Of a stretch of DNA of 64,000 nt, positions 26,885-36,338 are shown in pieces; the first letter of the stretch is position 1; the number at the start of each line of letters is the position of its first letter. The notes beneath the pieces are model-generated. The model saw only the letters and a list, made by a program, of their open reading frames with translations. It was not told the origin of the DNA and ran no database searches. Source of the DNA: Prosthecobacter gellanilyticus (GTDB taxonomy: Bacteria > Verrucomicrobiota > Verrucomicrobiia > Verrucomicrobiales > Verrucomicrobiaceae); assembly GCF_007992435.1 (NCBI RefSeq), contig NZ_BKAG01000024.1, positions 1-64,000 of the forward strand, given 5' to 3'. A program made the position numbers and the translations under genes.

Positions 26885-28177
26885 TCAGATCTCAGTGTCC
26901 GGCACCGGAGCCACGTGGGCATCGCGTGGCTCCGGGATGCGCAGCAGTACAAGAATGGAGCCGATCGCGCAGGCTCCGGCCAGCCATGCCACCATGTGGA
27001 AAGATTCAGTGATCCGATATACCTGACCTGCGATGAAGCTGGAAAGCAGCAACGAGAAGACATTGCAGAAGCTGAGCATGGCCTGCAGCGTGGAACGACG
27101 CTGCACTGGGCACAGCTCTGCGGCCAAGGTGAGATCTCCCACCCGGTCAATGAAGAGTCCTAAACCGAGCGCGAAGTAAGCGATCGTGAAGCCGGAGAAG
27201 TTCGCATTGAACATGACCCAGCCGCACAGGGCCAAACAAACAATGCGGGAAGCCAGCATGAGGACTTTGCCGCCGCGGAAGTAGCCCACCCACCCAGCGA
27301 TGAGGCTGCCAAGCACCGTGCCCACAGCCTGCGAAGTCACAAAGTGGCCCTCATCCGCCTCCGGCCTGCCGGTGACGTGCAGCGCATGGATGGTGAGGAA
27401 AGACACCAGCATCAAGAAGCCCGTGCCCAGAAAACGGGCGAACACCAGCTTCTTCAGATGCTTCTGGGCAGCAAAGAGCGCAGGCAGGCTGCGGAGATAG
27501 TCGCGGTAAGGCAGACGCGCGGTGCGCGGTGGCTCTGGATGCCCCATCGGCTCACGCATAGGGAGCTGAGATACCCAGGACAGGAAGAGCAGTGCGAAGG
27601 CCGCGAGATGCAGCCAGGCATAACCTTGACGACCGGGGATGTGAGTCAGCACCCAATGAATCACCATGCCAGCCCCCACGGCCAGACAGGCCTGCATGAT
27701 GTAGCGCGCGGACCAGCCCGCCGCGCGGACCTTCTCAGGCACCATGCGGGTCACCATTTCCATCCAGGCCACCACATTGAGGCCGCCGATGAGACCAGAG
27801 ACGACCGGTGTCAGCACGACCAAGGGCAGAAGCCATTCATCCACGTCTTTGCCCAAGAGCAGGATGAGGCCAGTGATCAGATAGGGCAGCCTTTGCAGCA
27901 GCCCGAAGCCCAGGACCCAGGGCTTGAAGCGGGTGAGCCGCTCCACCACCGGTGCAATGAACAAGCCCATGCAGGCAAAGGCTGCGGGCAGCAGCACTGG
28001 CATGACGGCGATCACCCAGGGCTTGCCACCGAGAGACTGCACCATCTTTGGCAGCACGCTTTCAGGGGCGAGGAAGGCCGTGCCCCCCATGTAGAAACCG
28101 CCTTCCAGCACATGGCACACGAAGTTCCGCCGCACATGATGCGCGTCCCGCTGATGATGATGTGCCTCGGCAGACAT
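26885..28177 (-). CDS. MFS transporter
   Basis: 430 residues with twelve predicted membrane helices and a hydrophilic loop at about 205-225 between helices six and seven. The N-terminus is His-rich (EAHHHQRDAHHVRR). Helix one begins about residue 25 (VLEGGFYMGGTAFLAPESVLP), an uncommon opening for drug/sugar porters; it resembles uncharacterised MFS proteins of Planctomycetes and Verrucomicrobia. There is no substrate motif that I can name. It is downstream of the SnoaL-like gene by 21 nt on the same strand, so they form an operon. Its 3' end converges with the giant repeat protein gene, 14 nt away. Confidence 0.87.
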   Translation of the reverse strand: MSAEAHHHQRDAHHVRRNFVCHVLEGGFYMGGTAFLAPESVLPKMVQSLGGKPWVIAVMPVLLPAAFACMGLFIAPVVERLTRFKPWVLGFGLLQRLPYLITGLILLLGKDVDEWLLPLVVLTPVVSGLIGGLNVVAWMEMVTRMVPEKVRAAGWSARYIMQACLAVGAGMVIHWVLTHIPGRQGYAWLHLAAFALLFLSWVSQLPMREPMGHPEPPRTARLPYRDYLRSLPALFAAQKHLKKLVFARFLGTGFLMLVSFLTIHALHVTGRPEADEGHFVTSQAVGTVLGSLIAGWVGYFRGGKVLMLASRIVCLALCGWVMFNANFSGFTIAYFALGLGLFIDRVGDLTLAAELCPVQRRSTLQAMLSFCNVFSLLLSSFIAGQVYRITESFHMVAWLAGACAIGSILVLLRIPEPRDAHVAPVPDTEI

Positions 28178-28198
28178 GCGGAGCCGTTTGTGGGCAGA

Positions 28199-28618
28199 TC
28201 AGGCCGCCCCGACCTGCTTCAACCAGTCCTTAAGATTGTAGTAGTTCGTCACACGTGCCACCTGCGCTCCACGCAGGTCAAAGAAGGCGCCCACCCGCAG
28301 CCAGTAGGTCTGGCCGGTGGCTTCAGGCAGACCTTCATCCGTGTTGAGGTATTTGCCCCGGATGTAAAACTCGGCCGCGCCCCGCGTGCCATCCGCATTG
28401 GCGAAGACCACAAGCTCCTCCACCTGCTCCGCGTAACTGCGGTCCATGCGCTGGAGAAAGGCGCGAAAGGCATCCTTGCCCACCTCGGCTCCGCCCTGGT
28501 TGATGTCATGGATCACATCCTCGGTGAGGAGGGCCAGCATCGCTTCGCGGTCACCGGAATTGAAGGTCGCATAATAGGCGCGGAGCAGAGCTTCCGCCGC
28601 AGTCTGAGAATCGGGCAT
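28199..28618 (-). CDS. SnoaL/ketosteroid-isomerase-like (NTF2 fold) protein
   Basis: 139 residues from the ATG at 28618. The frame is open upstream but without protein features. The NTF2-like cone fold is readable: a helix LLRAYYATFNSGDREAMLALL followed by TEDVIHDINQGG, then GKDAFRAFLQRMDRSY, and beta strands AAEFYIRGKYL and YWLRVGAFFDLRGAQVARVTNYYN. Such proteins are small polyketide-cyclase or ester-hydrolase-like enzymes or binding proteins; the pocket residues do not identify a substrate. It is probably translated with the MFS carrier gene 21 nt downstream, so it may modify or bind what the carrier moves. Confidence 0.82.
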   Translation of the reverse strand: MPDSQTAAEALLRAYYATFNSGDREAMLALLTEDVIHDINQGGAEVGKDAFRAFLQRMDRSYAEQVEELVVFANADGTRGAAEFYIRGKYLNTDEGLPEATGQTYWLRVGAFFDLRGAQVARVTNYYNLKDWLKQVGAA

Positions 28619-28656
28619 AGTCCTGCTTAAGGTGGAGGGGCGGACGGGAGCGTCAA

Positions 28657-28680
28657 GCCCAGGGCTGTAGCGCCCTGGGC
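28657..28680 (-). terminator. GC-rich hairpin after msrB
   Basis: On the minus strand GCCCAGGGC - GCTACA - GCCCTGGGC gives a perfect 9-bp stem, 22 nt beyond the msrB stop codon and before the start of the SnoaL-like gene. There is no T-run behind it, so strength as an intrinsic terminator is doubtful. Confidence 0.4.
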
Positions 28681-28701
28681 CGCTCGAAACCAACGGCCTG
28701 A

Positions 28702-29310
28702 TCAGGGCTTTTTGACTTCGACTCCAGCCTCCTTGGCCACCTCTTCCTTTTTCTTCTCCACGGCTGCTGAGCCGAGTTCCAGGAGCTTGGGGGCCGGACC
28801 GCCCTGAGCCACATAGTTCAAAGCCACACCATTGATGCAGAAGCGGCGCTTCGTCGGCGTGTTCGCGGACACGGATTCCTTCTCGAAGACATGCCCCAGG
28901 TGGGCGCCGCAGCGCTTGCACACCGTCTCCACGCGAATCATGCCGTGGGCGTTATCAGCGCGCTCCAGCACGTTCTTGGCCTTGGAAGCATCATAGAAGG
29001 ACGGCCAGCCGCAGCCGGAGTGGAACTTCTCCTTGGAGGTAAAAAGCTCCACGCCGCAGCACACGCAGTAGTAGGTGCCTTCACCCTGCTTCTCGAAGGT
29101 TTCATAAACCTCGCCAAACGGGCGCTCAGTGCCGGCCGTGCGGGTCACGCGATACTGCTCCTCGGTGAGACGCTTCTTCCATTCTTCTTCGCTCAGGGTG
29201 ACTTCGGGTTTGGACATGGCTTTGTCTTTGTCAGATGAATTGGGTTTGTCCTCCGCACAGGCTGGCATGAGGGAGGCGATAAGGATCAAAAGGCTGAGGG
29301 CGTTTTTCAT
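28702..29310 (-). CDS. msrB: Exported peptide-methionine (R)-S-oxide reductase
   Basis: 202 residues: a signal peptide (MKNALSLLILIAS, cleavage near ACA), a charged spacer, the MsrB domain at about 38-165 and a Lys/Glu-rich tail. Two CxxC zinc sites are present (YYCVCCGVELF and VCKRCGAHLGHVF). The catalytic cysteine lies in RRFCINGVALNYV, where the usual RYCINSASL-type motif has Gly and Val changes. The mature enzyme should repair oxidised methionine in periplasmic proteins. No MsrA or electron donor (thioredoxin-like, MsrQ) is adjacent. The lipobox-like MPAC does not fit a lipoprotein well. Confidence 0.9.
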   Translation of the reverse strand: MKNALSLLILIASLMPACAEDKPNSSDKDKAMSKPEVTLSEEEWKKRLTEEQYRVTRTAGTERPFGEVYETFEKQGEGTYYCVCCGVELFTSKEKFHSGCGWPSFYDASKAKNVLERADNAHGMIRVETVCKRCGAHLGHVFEKESVSANTPTKRRFCINGVALNYVAQGGPAPKLLELGSAAVEKKKEEVAKEAGVEVKKP

Positions 29311-29397
29311 GAGGATACGTGTCTACCAACGTAAGAGACAGGCCGCACTTTGCTATTCCTCAAAGATAGAAACGGAACGGCCTGCCTTGAACAGGCT

Positions 29398-30558
29398 TTA
29401 CGCCTCGGCAGGGGCTGCGGATTCGCCAAGCCCGACCTTGGCGAGCTCCGCCAGAAGCCGCCTGATCTGCGCCTCGCTATGTCCCGCCGTACAGGTCACT
29501 CGCAGCCGGGCGCTGCCACGAGCCACGGTGGGGTAGCGGATGGCGGGGATGAGCAGTCCTGCCTCCCGGAGCTGGGAACTGATATCCATGGCTTTTTGCT
29601 CGTCGCCGATGATCCAGGGAACGATGGCGCTGGTCGGCAGCGGATCGCTTTTCAGCAGGGCCAGATTCTTCCACAATCGACCGCGGCGTGTGTCGCCGTC
29701 TTTGCCCTGAAGGATCTCGCAGATACCGACAAGGGCCGCATGGGCGACAGCGGGTGGCGGTGCCGTGGAATAGACGAAACTTCGGGCACGATTGATCAGC
29801 CAGTCGATCACCTGACGACTGGCCGCGAGATAGCCGCCGCTCAGCCCGATGGCCTTGCTGAGGGTGCCCATCTGCAACTCCACTTGCCCTTCGAGCCCCA
29901 GCTCAGCCGCCAGGCCCCTGCCCTGCGGGCCAATGACACCCACGGCATGAGCTTCATCGAGCATGAGCCAGGCACCATGACGCTCCTTGAGCGCCACGAT
30001 CTCCACCAATGGGCAGCGATCTCCATCCATGCTGAAGATGGACTCGGTGACGATGAGCACACGCCCCGTAGCGGTTTGCAAAAGCTTCTCGAGCTTGCCG
30101 AGATGGTTGTGAGGAAAGACGCGGATCGTGGCACCACTCAGGCGTGATGCATCGACAAGGCTGGCGTGGCAGAGCTTGTCGAGGATGATGGTGTCACCCT
30201 GCCCCATGAGTGCGGGGATGGTGCCCATGGCGGTGGCATAACCGCTGGAGAAGGTGAGCGCTGCCTCGGTGCGTTTGAAGAATGCCAATGCGTCTTCCAG
30301 ATCCCGATGCGGTCTCAAGGTGCCGCAGACCAAACGGGAGGCCCCCGAGCCAGCACCGTAAAAGTCCACACCTTCCTGCATGGCCTGCTTGAGCACCTCA
30401 CTGTCCGCGAGACCGAGGTAGTCGTTGGAGGAGAAGTTGACCATCTCCTTTCCGTCCACTTTCACCACCGGACCTTGCGTCGACTCCACCAGCCTCAGCT
30501 CACGCCAGAGATCCTGCGCGCGCCAGTCGTCGATCTGCGGCTGAAGATCCCAGCTCAT
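29398..30558 (-). CDS. bioF: 8-amino-7-oxononanoate synthase
   Basis: 386 residues of the alpha-oxoamine synthase group. It condenses pimeloyl-thioester with alanine in biotin synthesis. Visible are NFSSNDYLGL at 41-50, GAGSGASRLVCGT at 68-80, the cofactor Asp in DEAHAVG (201-207) and the Schiff-base Lys235 in GTLSKAIGLSGGY. Related enzymes (2-amino-3-ketobutyrate ligase, serine palmitoyltransferase) share all these motifs, so biotin assignment is probable, not proved; no bioA/B/D lies here. Its ATG overlaps the stop of the TPR gene (ATGA), and GGAGG lies about 10 nt upstream inside that gene, which suggests coupled translation. Confidence 0.85.
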   Translation of the reverse strand: MSWDLQPQIDDWRAQDLWRELRLVESTQGPVVKVDGKEMVNFSSNDYLGLADSEVLKQAMQEGVDFYGAGSGASRLVCGTLRPHRDLEDALAFFKRTEAALTFSSGYATAMGTIPALMGQGDTIILDKLCHASLVDASRLSGATIRVFPHNHLGKLEKLLQTATGRVLIVTESIFSMDGDRCPLVEIVALKERHGAWLMLDEAHAVGVIGPQGRGLAAELGLEGQVELQMGTLSKAIGLSGGYLAASRQVIDWLINRARSFVYSTAPPPAVAHAALVGICEILQGKDGDTRRGRLWKNLALLKSDPLPTSAIVPWIIGDEQKAMDISSQLREAGLLIPAIRYPTVARGSARLRVTCTAGHSEAQIRRLLAELAKVGLGESAAPAEA

Positions 30559-31235
30559 TCCTTGAGCCTCCGCTCGAGAATCTCATCCTTCTCCACACCG
30601 AGCGCGAGAGCCTTCTGATAGCTGCGCTTCGCCAGCTCGATGCTCGGGGGCTTCTGATCCACATAGAGGAGGGCCAGATTAAAATGCGCGATGCCATACT
30701 GCGGGTTCAGCTCGATGGCTCGTTGCAACTCAGATTCCGCTGCGGTGTGCCAGCTCAAGGCACGAAGGGTGATGGCGAGGTAGTTGTGCGCGCGAGCATC
30801 CAGCGGGTCTTCATGGATGGCGCGGGTGAACATGGAGATGGCCAGATAGGTGTCCCCCCTTTCGGAATAGAGCAGGCCCAGCGCATTCCAGGACTGCGCC
30901 ACCGAGGCATTGTGCTTCACCGATTGCTCAAAGCACTCGATGGCCTCTTTCGTCCGGCCTGCCTGCTGCTCCACGGCGCCCAGGTTGGCCCAGGCGAGGG
31001 CATTCTTGTCATCCACGGTGAGCATCTCCTTGTAGGCGGCCCGGGCGGCTACCCAGTCACGCTTGCCAAAGGCATCCGCGGCTTTTTTCGCCAGCGTGGC
31101 GGTGTGATCAGGCAAAGGATCTGCCTGGCCAATGGGAAGCTGCTCCAGCTTGGCCGCTGGTTTTTCCTGGGCTGAAGCTGCCACAGACAGGAAGATAGAA
31201 GATGCAAAGACGAGATGCCGGTTCACGCGGTGCAT
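30555..31235 (-). CDS. Exported tetratricopeptide-repeat protein
   Basis: 226 residues from the ATG at 31235. Signal peptide MHRVNRHLVFASSIFLSV, cleavage after ASA. Four or five TPR units follow from about residue 50: AADAFGKRDWVAARAAYKEM, ALAWANLGAVEQQAGRTKEA, AQSWNALGLLYSERGDTYLA, ARAHNYLAITLRALSWHTAA, GIAHFNLALLYVDQ. It is probably a periplasmic interaction scaffold. It overlaps bioF by 4 nt, an odd pairing for a periplasmic protein and a biotin enzyme. It is divergent from the ThuA giant gene, with 145 nt between start codons. Confidence 0.87.
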   Translation of the reverse strand: MHRVNRHLVFASSIFLSVAASAQEKPAAKLEQLPIGQADPLPDHTATLAKKAADAFGKRDWVAARAAYKEMLTVDDKNALAWANLGAVEQQAGRTKEAIECFEQSVKHNASVAQSWNALGLLYSERGDTYLAISMFTRAIHEDPLDARAHNYLAITLRALSWHTAAESELQRAIELNPQYGIAHFNLALLYVDQKPPSIELAKRSYQKALALGVEKDEILERRLKE

Positions 31236-31380
31236 AGTGGATAGGCGGCTGACAAATGCCAGCGCCTTCCACCGGTGGGTGATGGCTGAGGGATCTTTCC
31301 CCCATGTGTATCCCAGATAGCGTGCCGTGCAAAAGCGGGCTTTCCACGATGCGTTGGTTTCGCATAGCCTGACACCAACC

Positions 31381-34300
31381 ATGAAACGCCTCTGTTCCAC
31401 CCTTCTTTTATTCGCGCTAGGCTCCATGCTCTCCGCTTCCGCGGCCGAGCCGCTGCGCGTCTTCATCCGTGCGGGGAAGAAATCCCACGCGCCGGGAGCG
31501 CACGACTTCCCGCAATTCCTGAAGGACTGGGTGCCGCTGCTCAATGAACGCGGAGCGAAGGCTGATGGCAGCCTGGAGTTCCCGACCAAGGAGCAGCTCG
31601 ACAAAACCGACGTGCTCATTCTGCACGCGCAAGAGGCCGGCAACATTCAGATCGGCAGCGAGCGCAAGAACCTCGACGAGTTCCTCGCCCGTGGCGGCGG
31701 CCTCGTTGTGATCCACGCGGGTGCGGTTTCCAAAGACCATGACTGGTTCAAGGGAGTGATCGGCGGTTCCTGGAAGTTTGGACAGACGAAGTGGCTGGAA
31801 GCCCCGATGAGCCTCTACTTCACCGATCACGACAATCCGATCACGAAGGACATCACCAACTTCGATATCGATGACGAGATCTACTATGACATGGATCTGC
31901 TCCCCGAAGCCAAGATCCTGGCCGCTGCCTACACGCCGAACACACCACAGGTGAAAGGTGGCAACAAGGAAGCCCAGGCGCGCGCTGCTGAAGCCGTGGC
32001 CAAGCACAAGGGCGTGAACATCTATGACATCCAGCCGCAGATCTGGACTTATGAGAAGGACAAATACCGCGCCTTCACCTGCATCCCCGGCCACTGGTAC
32101 AAGAACTTCAGCCATGTCGGCCTGCACACGGCCATCCTGCGTGGCATCGCCTGGGCGGGCAAACGCGAGAACGTGGACGAATTCTGCAAGCCTAACGAAT
32201 TGGGTGACGCGCTGCGTTATGCTGAAGGCGGCTGCCCCAGCCCGCAGGAGCTTCCAAAAGCCCTGGAAGTGCATCCGGAGTTCAATCTCTCCCTGGTGGC
32301 TGCCGAGCCGCTGATCAACAAGCCGATGAATGTGGACTGGGATGCCAAGGGCCGGCTCTGGGTCACTGAAACACCGGAGTATCCGAATGGCCTGCGCCAG
32401 TCGAATGTGGAAGCCTGGAAGGACAGCGGTTCCTCCAAGCCCGGCCAGTATGATCGCAAGCCGATGGACCGCATCTCCATCCTGTCAGACAGCAATGGCG
32501 ATGGAATCATGGACAAGAAGACCGTGTTTGCGGATGAGATCGAACTCGCCACGAGCAGTGTGTTTTACAAAAACGGCGTGCTGGTCTGCGCCGCGCCAGA
32601 CATCTGGTTCTTTGAAGACACGAACGGCGACGACAAAGCTGACAAGCGCACAAAGGTTTACACCAACCTCGGCACCCGTGACACGCATGCCGTCATCAAC
32701 AACATGCGCTGGGGTCTGGATGGCTGGGTCTATGCCACGCATGGCTACAGCAGCAGCGAAGACGTGACCTCGGGCGATGGCAGCAAGCACTTCGGCCCCA
32801 TCGGCAGCGGTGTGGTGCGCTTCAAGCCAGATGGCAGCGCCATCGAGCAGTATTCTTCCAAAGGTGGCAACACCTGGGGTCTCGACATCACCAATGACGG
32901 CCAGGTCTTCTGGACCCAGCCGACGAGCGGCATCGTGCTCTTGCACACCGTGCTTCCTGAGTATGTTTTGGCGAAAGGCAAGCTGCCAGGCGTGACCTCC
33001 TGGAAGGGCATGGTGGAGCGTGAGAACACTTATCCCGCCATGCACTGGGAGCAGCAGGCCTATGTGCAGATCGACTATGTCGGCAGCTACACTGCCGCCG
33101 CAGGTTGCGCCATCTATGAAGGCGGCGCCTGGCCGCAGAAGTGGAACTACAGCTACTTCACCACGGAGCCGACGCTGAACATCGTGAGCCATCGCTTCGT
33201 CACTCCCGATGGCGTGACCTACAAGGCCGCGAAAGAGCCGGGCCGCGAGGAACTGGAGTTCATCCGCAGCAAGAACCTGTGGTTCCGCCCGATCGAAGTC
33301 CGCACGGGTCCGGATGGCGCGCTGTATGTGGTCGACTTCTGCAACCAGGCAGTGATCCACAACGACACGCGCGGCCCGACTCATGGCCCTGCGAATGCCG
33401 CTGTTCGCCCTGACCGCGACCATTATTATGGCCGTATCTGGAAGGTGACCCACAAGGAATCGAAAGCTCCTTCGGCCACCGCTTATCGTCACAAGCCAGA
33501 AGCCAAGGGCAACCAAGGCAGCAAGGCGCTGCAGGCCTATGACGCGGCCAAACAAGAAGTGCAGAACGAAAAGGGTCGTCAGCAGATCCTGAAGGATTTC
33601 ACAGCCGCCCAGGATGACTGGACTCGCTCCGCGTTGATCGCTGCGGCGGCTGAACAGCCTGCTGATGTCATCATCGCGGCCTTGTCTTCAGGCTCGGCTG
33701 AATCCCTCTCTTCATTTGTGGGAGCACTGCTTCCCGCTGCACTGCCAGCGAATGCCGAGAAGCTCATCGCAGCTTGTGCCAGCGGAGACAGCAAGGCTGA
33801 TGTGATCAAGAACGTCGTGCTTCGCGGCATCGCCACTTCTGTGAGTGAGGCTCCTGCGATGTCACCCGATTTGACGGATGCTTTGAAGAAGCTGCTTAAT
33901 CAACAGGCAGTGGCAGCGACAACTTTCCCACTGATCGCAAAATGGGCCAAAACCGGTGAACTGGCCGATTTGGTGAACAAACATATCAACGACTGGAAAC
34001 AAACTTTGAACGACCCAGAGTTGCGCGGCCCCCATGGCAGTCGTGCGGCTGCGGTTTTAAACCTATTGTCAGTTAGCGCTTTAACGCCAAAACTCTACAA
34101 TAGCGTTGCATCCAGTCTTTGGGAACCCGAGGTCGATGAACGCCTCAAAGAAGCCATCATCGAAGCATTCTCAGACCAGGATGGCGATGTCGCTGGAAGG
34201 GTCTTGTCGATAGCATATCCAACACTCACACCGAGCCTCAAGCAAAAATCGTTTGAGACCATGATGAAGCGACCCGAAGCTACCAGTGCCCTGCTCGATG

Positions 34301-36303
34301 CGGTGAAGGCTGGCACCATCAAACCCGAGAGTTTCTCCCCTGGTGATGTGGCCCGGCTGCGCTCACACCCGAACAAGCCGATCGCAAAGCGCGCGAATGA
34401 TCTCTTCCAGATCAACAATGCAGCGAAGGATGCGATCATCGCCAAGCTGGCACCTGAAGTGGAGAAGCCCGGCAACACCGCGAATGGTAAGATGCTCTTC
34501 ACCGCGGCTTGTGCAGTCTGTCATAAGATGGATGGCGTGGGCATGGCCGTGGGTCCTGAACTAACCGGCATGGGCGCGCATGGTCCGGCTGAACTGCTGG
34601 TGCACATTGTGGATCCGAACCGCGAGGTCGATCCGAGCTTCTGGGCCTTCAACTTCACCACGAAGAAAGGTGAGACGCTGCAAGGCGTGATCACTGCGGA
34701 GAACAATGCCACGGTCACGCTGGCCACTCAGGTGGGTGTGCGTGAGATCTCCAAGAACGACATCGACAAGCGTGAAAACACCCGCCGCAGCCTGATGCCA
34801 GAAGGCCTGGATGCGCTGGGGCCTGATGCACTGCGTGACATCCTGGCTTACATCTGTGGTGATGCGATGAAGCAGTTCCGCATCCTGCATCTGGCGGATG
34901 CTTTCACCGCCGACAGCCGCGAAGGCGTCTTCGCCGGTCCTGGGCCTAACCAAGGTCAGGTTCGCCTGAGCAAGTTCGGCAACGTGAAGATCCAGGGCGT
35001 GCCCTTCTTCATCCAGGATGCGGCGAAGAGTCCCACCGGTGCGAACCTCATCGTGCTCAAAGGCGGTCCCCCGAAGAGCCAGAGCGACACCTTCTCCGCG
35101 AAAGTGACGGTGCCAGTGAATGTGGCAGCAAAGCGCCTCCAGCTGCTCAGCGGCATCTCCGGCTGGGGCTGGCCTGCGGTGCGTGATGAGGAACCTGCCG
35201 TCAAAGCCACCGTGGTCTATGACAGTGGTGAGAAAGAGGAGTTCAGCCTCATCAACGGCGTCCACTTCTCCGACTACATCCGCCCCACCGAAGTTCCTGG
35301 CTCACGTTTGGTGGAGGAGGAACTTACCGAAGGCCAGCAGATGCGCCTGGTGACCCTGGAACTCACGAAGAAGGGCATCGCGAAGACGCTCATTCTTGAA
35401 AGCCCGGCTGGAAACAAGACAGCGCCGGTCATTGCCGCGATCACGGCTGACATCGAAGGCAAAGGTCCTGCCGCCGGCAGTGCTGATACGAGCAAGCGCC
35501 CGCCACCTGCCGCCAAGGGCAAAGGTAAAGGAAAGGGCAGGAAGGATGAAACGGCGAACATGAAACCTGAAGACGCGCCGAAGGCAGGTGGCCCAGGTGA
35601 TGGCCCGCTTGTCCCCGTGAGTCCCGTAAACTGGGAAGCAGGCAAGACCAAGGTGCTGGTGATCGGTGGTGGTTCCTCGCACAACTTCGCCGAGTTCTTC
35701 GGCAAGACCGATGTGGCCACGCTCAAGGCCGCAGGCTTCAGTGTTCACTACACCGAGGACCGCGATCAGGCGGCCAGCGAACTGGCGAATGCAGATGTGG
35801 CCATCATCAGCGTGAACCGGAAGTTCTTCGACACGGCGGCCTATCGAAAAGCATTGTTTGATTTCGCTGCTGCGGGCAAAGGCATCATCATGCTGCATCC
35901 TGGCACCTGGTATGGTTATGCTGGCTGGCCGGAGCTGAATGCGCAGATCGTCGGCGGTGGTTCACGCGGCCATGACAAGATCCATCCCTTCGATGTGAAG
36001 GCTGTGAAAGCCGATCACCCGGTGATGGCGGGCGTGCCCGCGAGCTTCAATGTGGAAGACGAACTCTACTACATGAACGCCGAGCCGGCCAACATCCCGC
36101 CCGGCACCGCCAAGATCACCGTGCTGGCCGAGACCAGCCCGAGTGACAAATACAAGGCAGGGCATCCGAGCGTGTGGATCACCGAACATCCGAAAGCGAA
36201 GATCGTCGGCATGGCTCTCGGTCATGATGCGCGCACGCACGATCTTCAGCCCTACAAGACCCTTCTCACCAATGCGGTGAAGTGGGCCGCTGGAAGCCGG
36301 TGA
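31381..36303 (+). CDS. Giant ThuA - PVC-type dehydrogenase/cytochrome c - ThuA protein
   Basis: 1640 residues from the ATG at 31381 with signal peptide (cleavage after ASAAE region, about 22). Order: ThuA-like glutamine-amidotransferase fold (about 23-280); a PVC-type membrane-bound-dehydrogenase propeller (about 300-700, NVDWDAKGRLWVTETPEYPNG); a HEAT-like helical region (about 715-1030); a cytochrome c domain with C1044-A-V-C1047-H1048 and GMAVGPELTGMG; a beta-sandwich (about 1180-1360); a Lys/Gly linker; and a second ThuA domain (about 1410-1640). Likely periplasmic or surface, acting on sugar-like substrates with electron transfer through the heme; that is inference from family use. Codon composition changes at about 33890-34310. 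A cruciform follows the stop. Confidence 0.9.
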   Translation: MKRLCSTLLLFALGSMLSASAAEPLRVFIRAGKKSHAPGAHDFPQFLKDWVPLLNERGAKADGSLEFPTKEQLDKTDVLILHAQEAGNIQIGSERKNLDEFLARGGGLVVIHAGAVSKDHDWFKGVIGGSWKFGQTKWLEAPMSLYFTDHDNPITKDITNFDIDDEIYYDMDLLPEAKILAAAYTPNTPQVKGGNKEAQARAAEAVAKHKGVNIYDIQPQIWTYEKDKYRAFTCIPGHWYKNFSHVGLHTAILRGIAWAGKRENVDEFCKPNELGDALRYAEGGCPSPQELPKALEVHPEFNLSLVAAEPLINKPMNVDWDAKGRLWVTETPEYPNGLRQSNVEAWKDSGSSKPGQYDRKPMDRISILSDSNGDGIMDKKTVFADEIELATSSVFYKNGVLVCAAPDIWFFEDTNGDDKADKRTKVYTNLGTRDTHAVINNMRWGLDGWVYATHGYSSSEDVTSGDGSKHFGPIGSGVVRFKPDGSAIEQYSSKGGNTWGLDITNDGQVFWTQPTSGIVLLHTVLPEYVLAKGKLPGVTSWKGMVERENTYPAMHWEQQAYVQIDYVGSYTAAAGCAIYEGGAWPQKWNYSYFTTEPTLNIVSHRFVTPDGVTYKAAKEPGREELEFIRSKNLWFRPIEVRTGPDGALYVVDFCNQAVIHNDTRGPTHGPANAAVRPDRDHYYGRIWKVTHKESKAPSATAYRHKPEAKGNQGSKALQAYDAAKQEVQNEKGRQQILKDFTAAQDDWTRSALIAAAAEQPADVIIAALSSGSAESLSSFVGALLPAALPANAEKLIAACASGDSKADVIKNVVLRGIATSVSEAPAMSPDLTDALKKLLNQQAVAATTFPLIAKWAKTGELADLVNKHINDWKQTLNDPELRGPHGSRAAAVLNLLSVSALTPKLYNSVASSLWEPEVDERLKEAIIEAFSDQDGDVAGRVLSIAYPTLTPSLKQKSFETMMKRPEATSALLDAVKAGTIKPESFSPGDVARLRSHPNKPIAKRANDLFQINNAAKDAIIAKLAPEVEKPGNTANGKMLFTAACAVCHKMDGVGMAVGPELTGMGAHGPAELLVHIVDPNREVDPSFWAFNFTTKKGETLQGVITAENNATVTLATQVGVREISKNDIDKRENTRRSLMPEGLDALGPDALRDILAYICGDAMKQFRILHLADAFTADSREGVFAGPGPNQGQVRLSKFGNVKIQGVPFFIQDAAKSPTGANLIVLKGGPPKSQSDTFSAKVTVPVNVAAKRLQLLSGISGWGWPAVRDEEPAVKATVVYDSGEKEEFSLINGVHFSDYIRPTEVPGSRLVEEELTEGQQMRLVTLELTKKGIAKTLILESPAGNKTAPVIAAITADIEGKGPAAGSADTSKRPPPAAKGKGKGKGRKDETANMKPEDAPKAGGPGDGPLVPVSPVNWEAGKTKVLVIGGGSSHNFAEFFGKTDVATLKAAGFSVHYTEDRDQAASELANADVAIISVNRKFFDTAAYRKALFDFAAAGKGIIMLHPGTWYGYAGWPELNAQIVGGGSRGHDKIHPFDVKAVKADHPVMAGVPASFNVEDELYYMNAEPANIPPGTAKITVLAETSPSDKYKAGHPSVWITEHPKAKIVGMALGHDARTHDLQPYKTLLTNAVKWAAGSR

Positions 36304-36338
36304 CCCGCTGACCGTCGAAAGCATTCCCCTGGAGCGAC

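Noticed and set aside
28619..28921. Upstream extension of the SnoaL-like gene
   Set aside because: Overlaps msrB in another frame; the conserved N-terminus starts at 28618.
31236..31646. Upstream extension of the TPR gene
   Set aside because: Antisense to the start of the ThuA giant gene and without signal or domain; the signal peptide starts at 31235.
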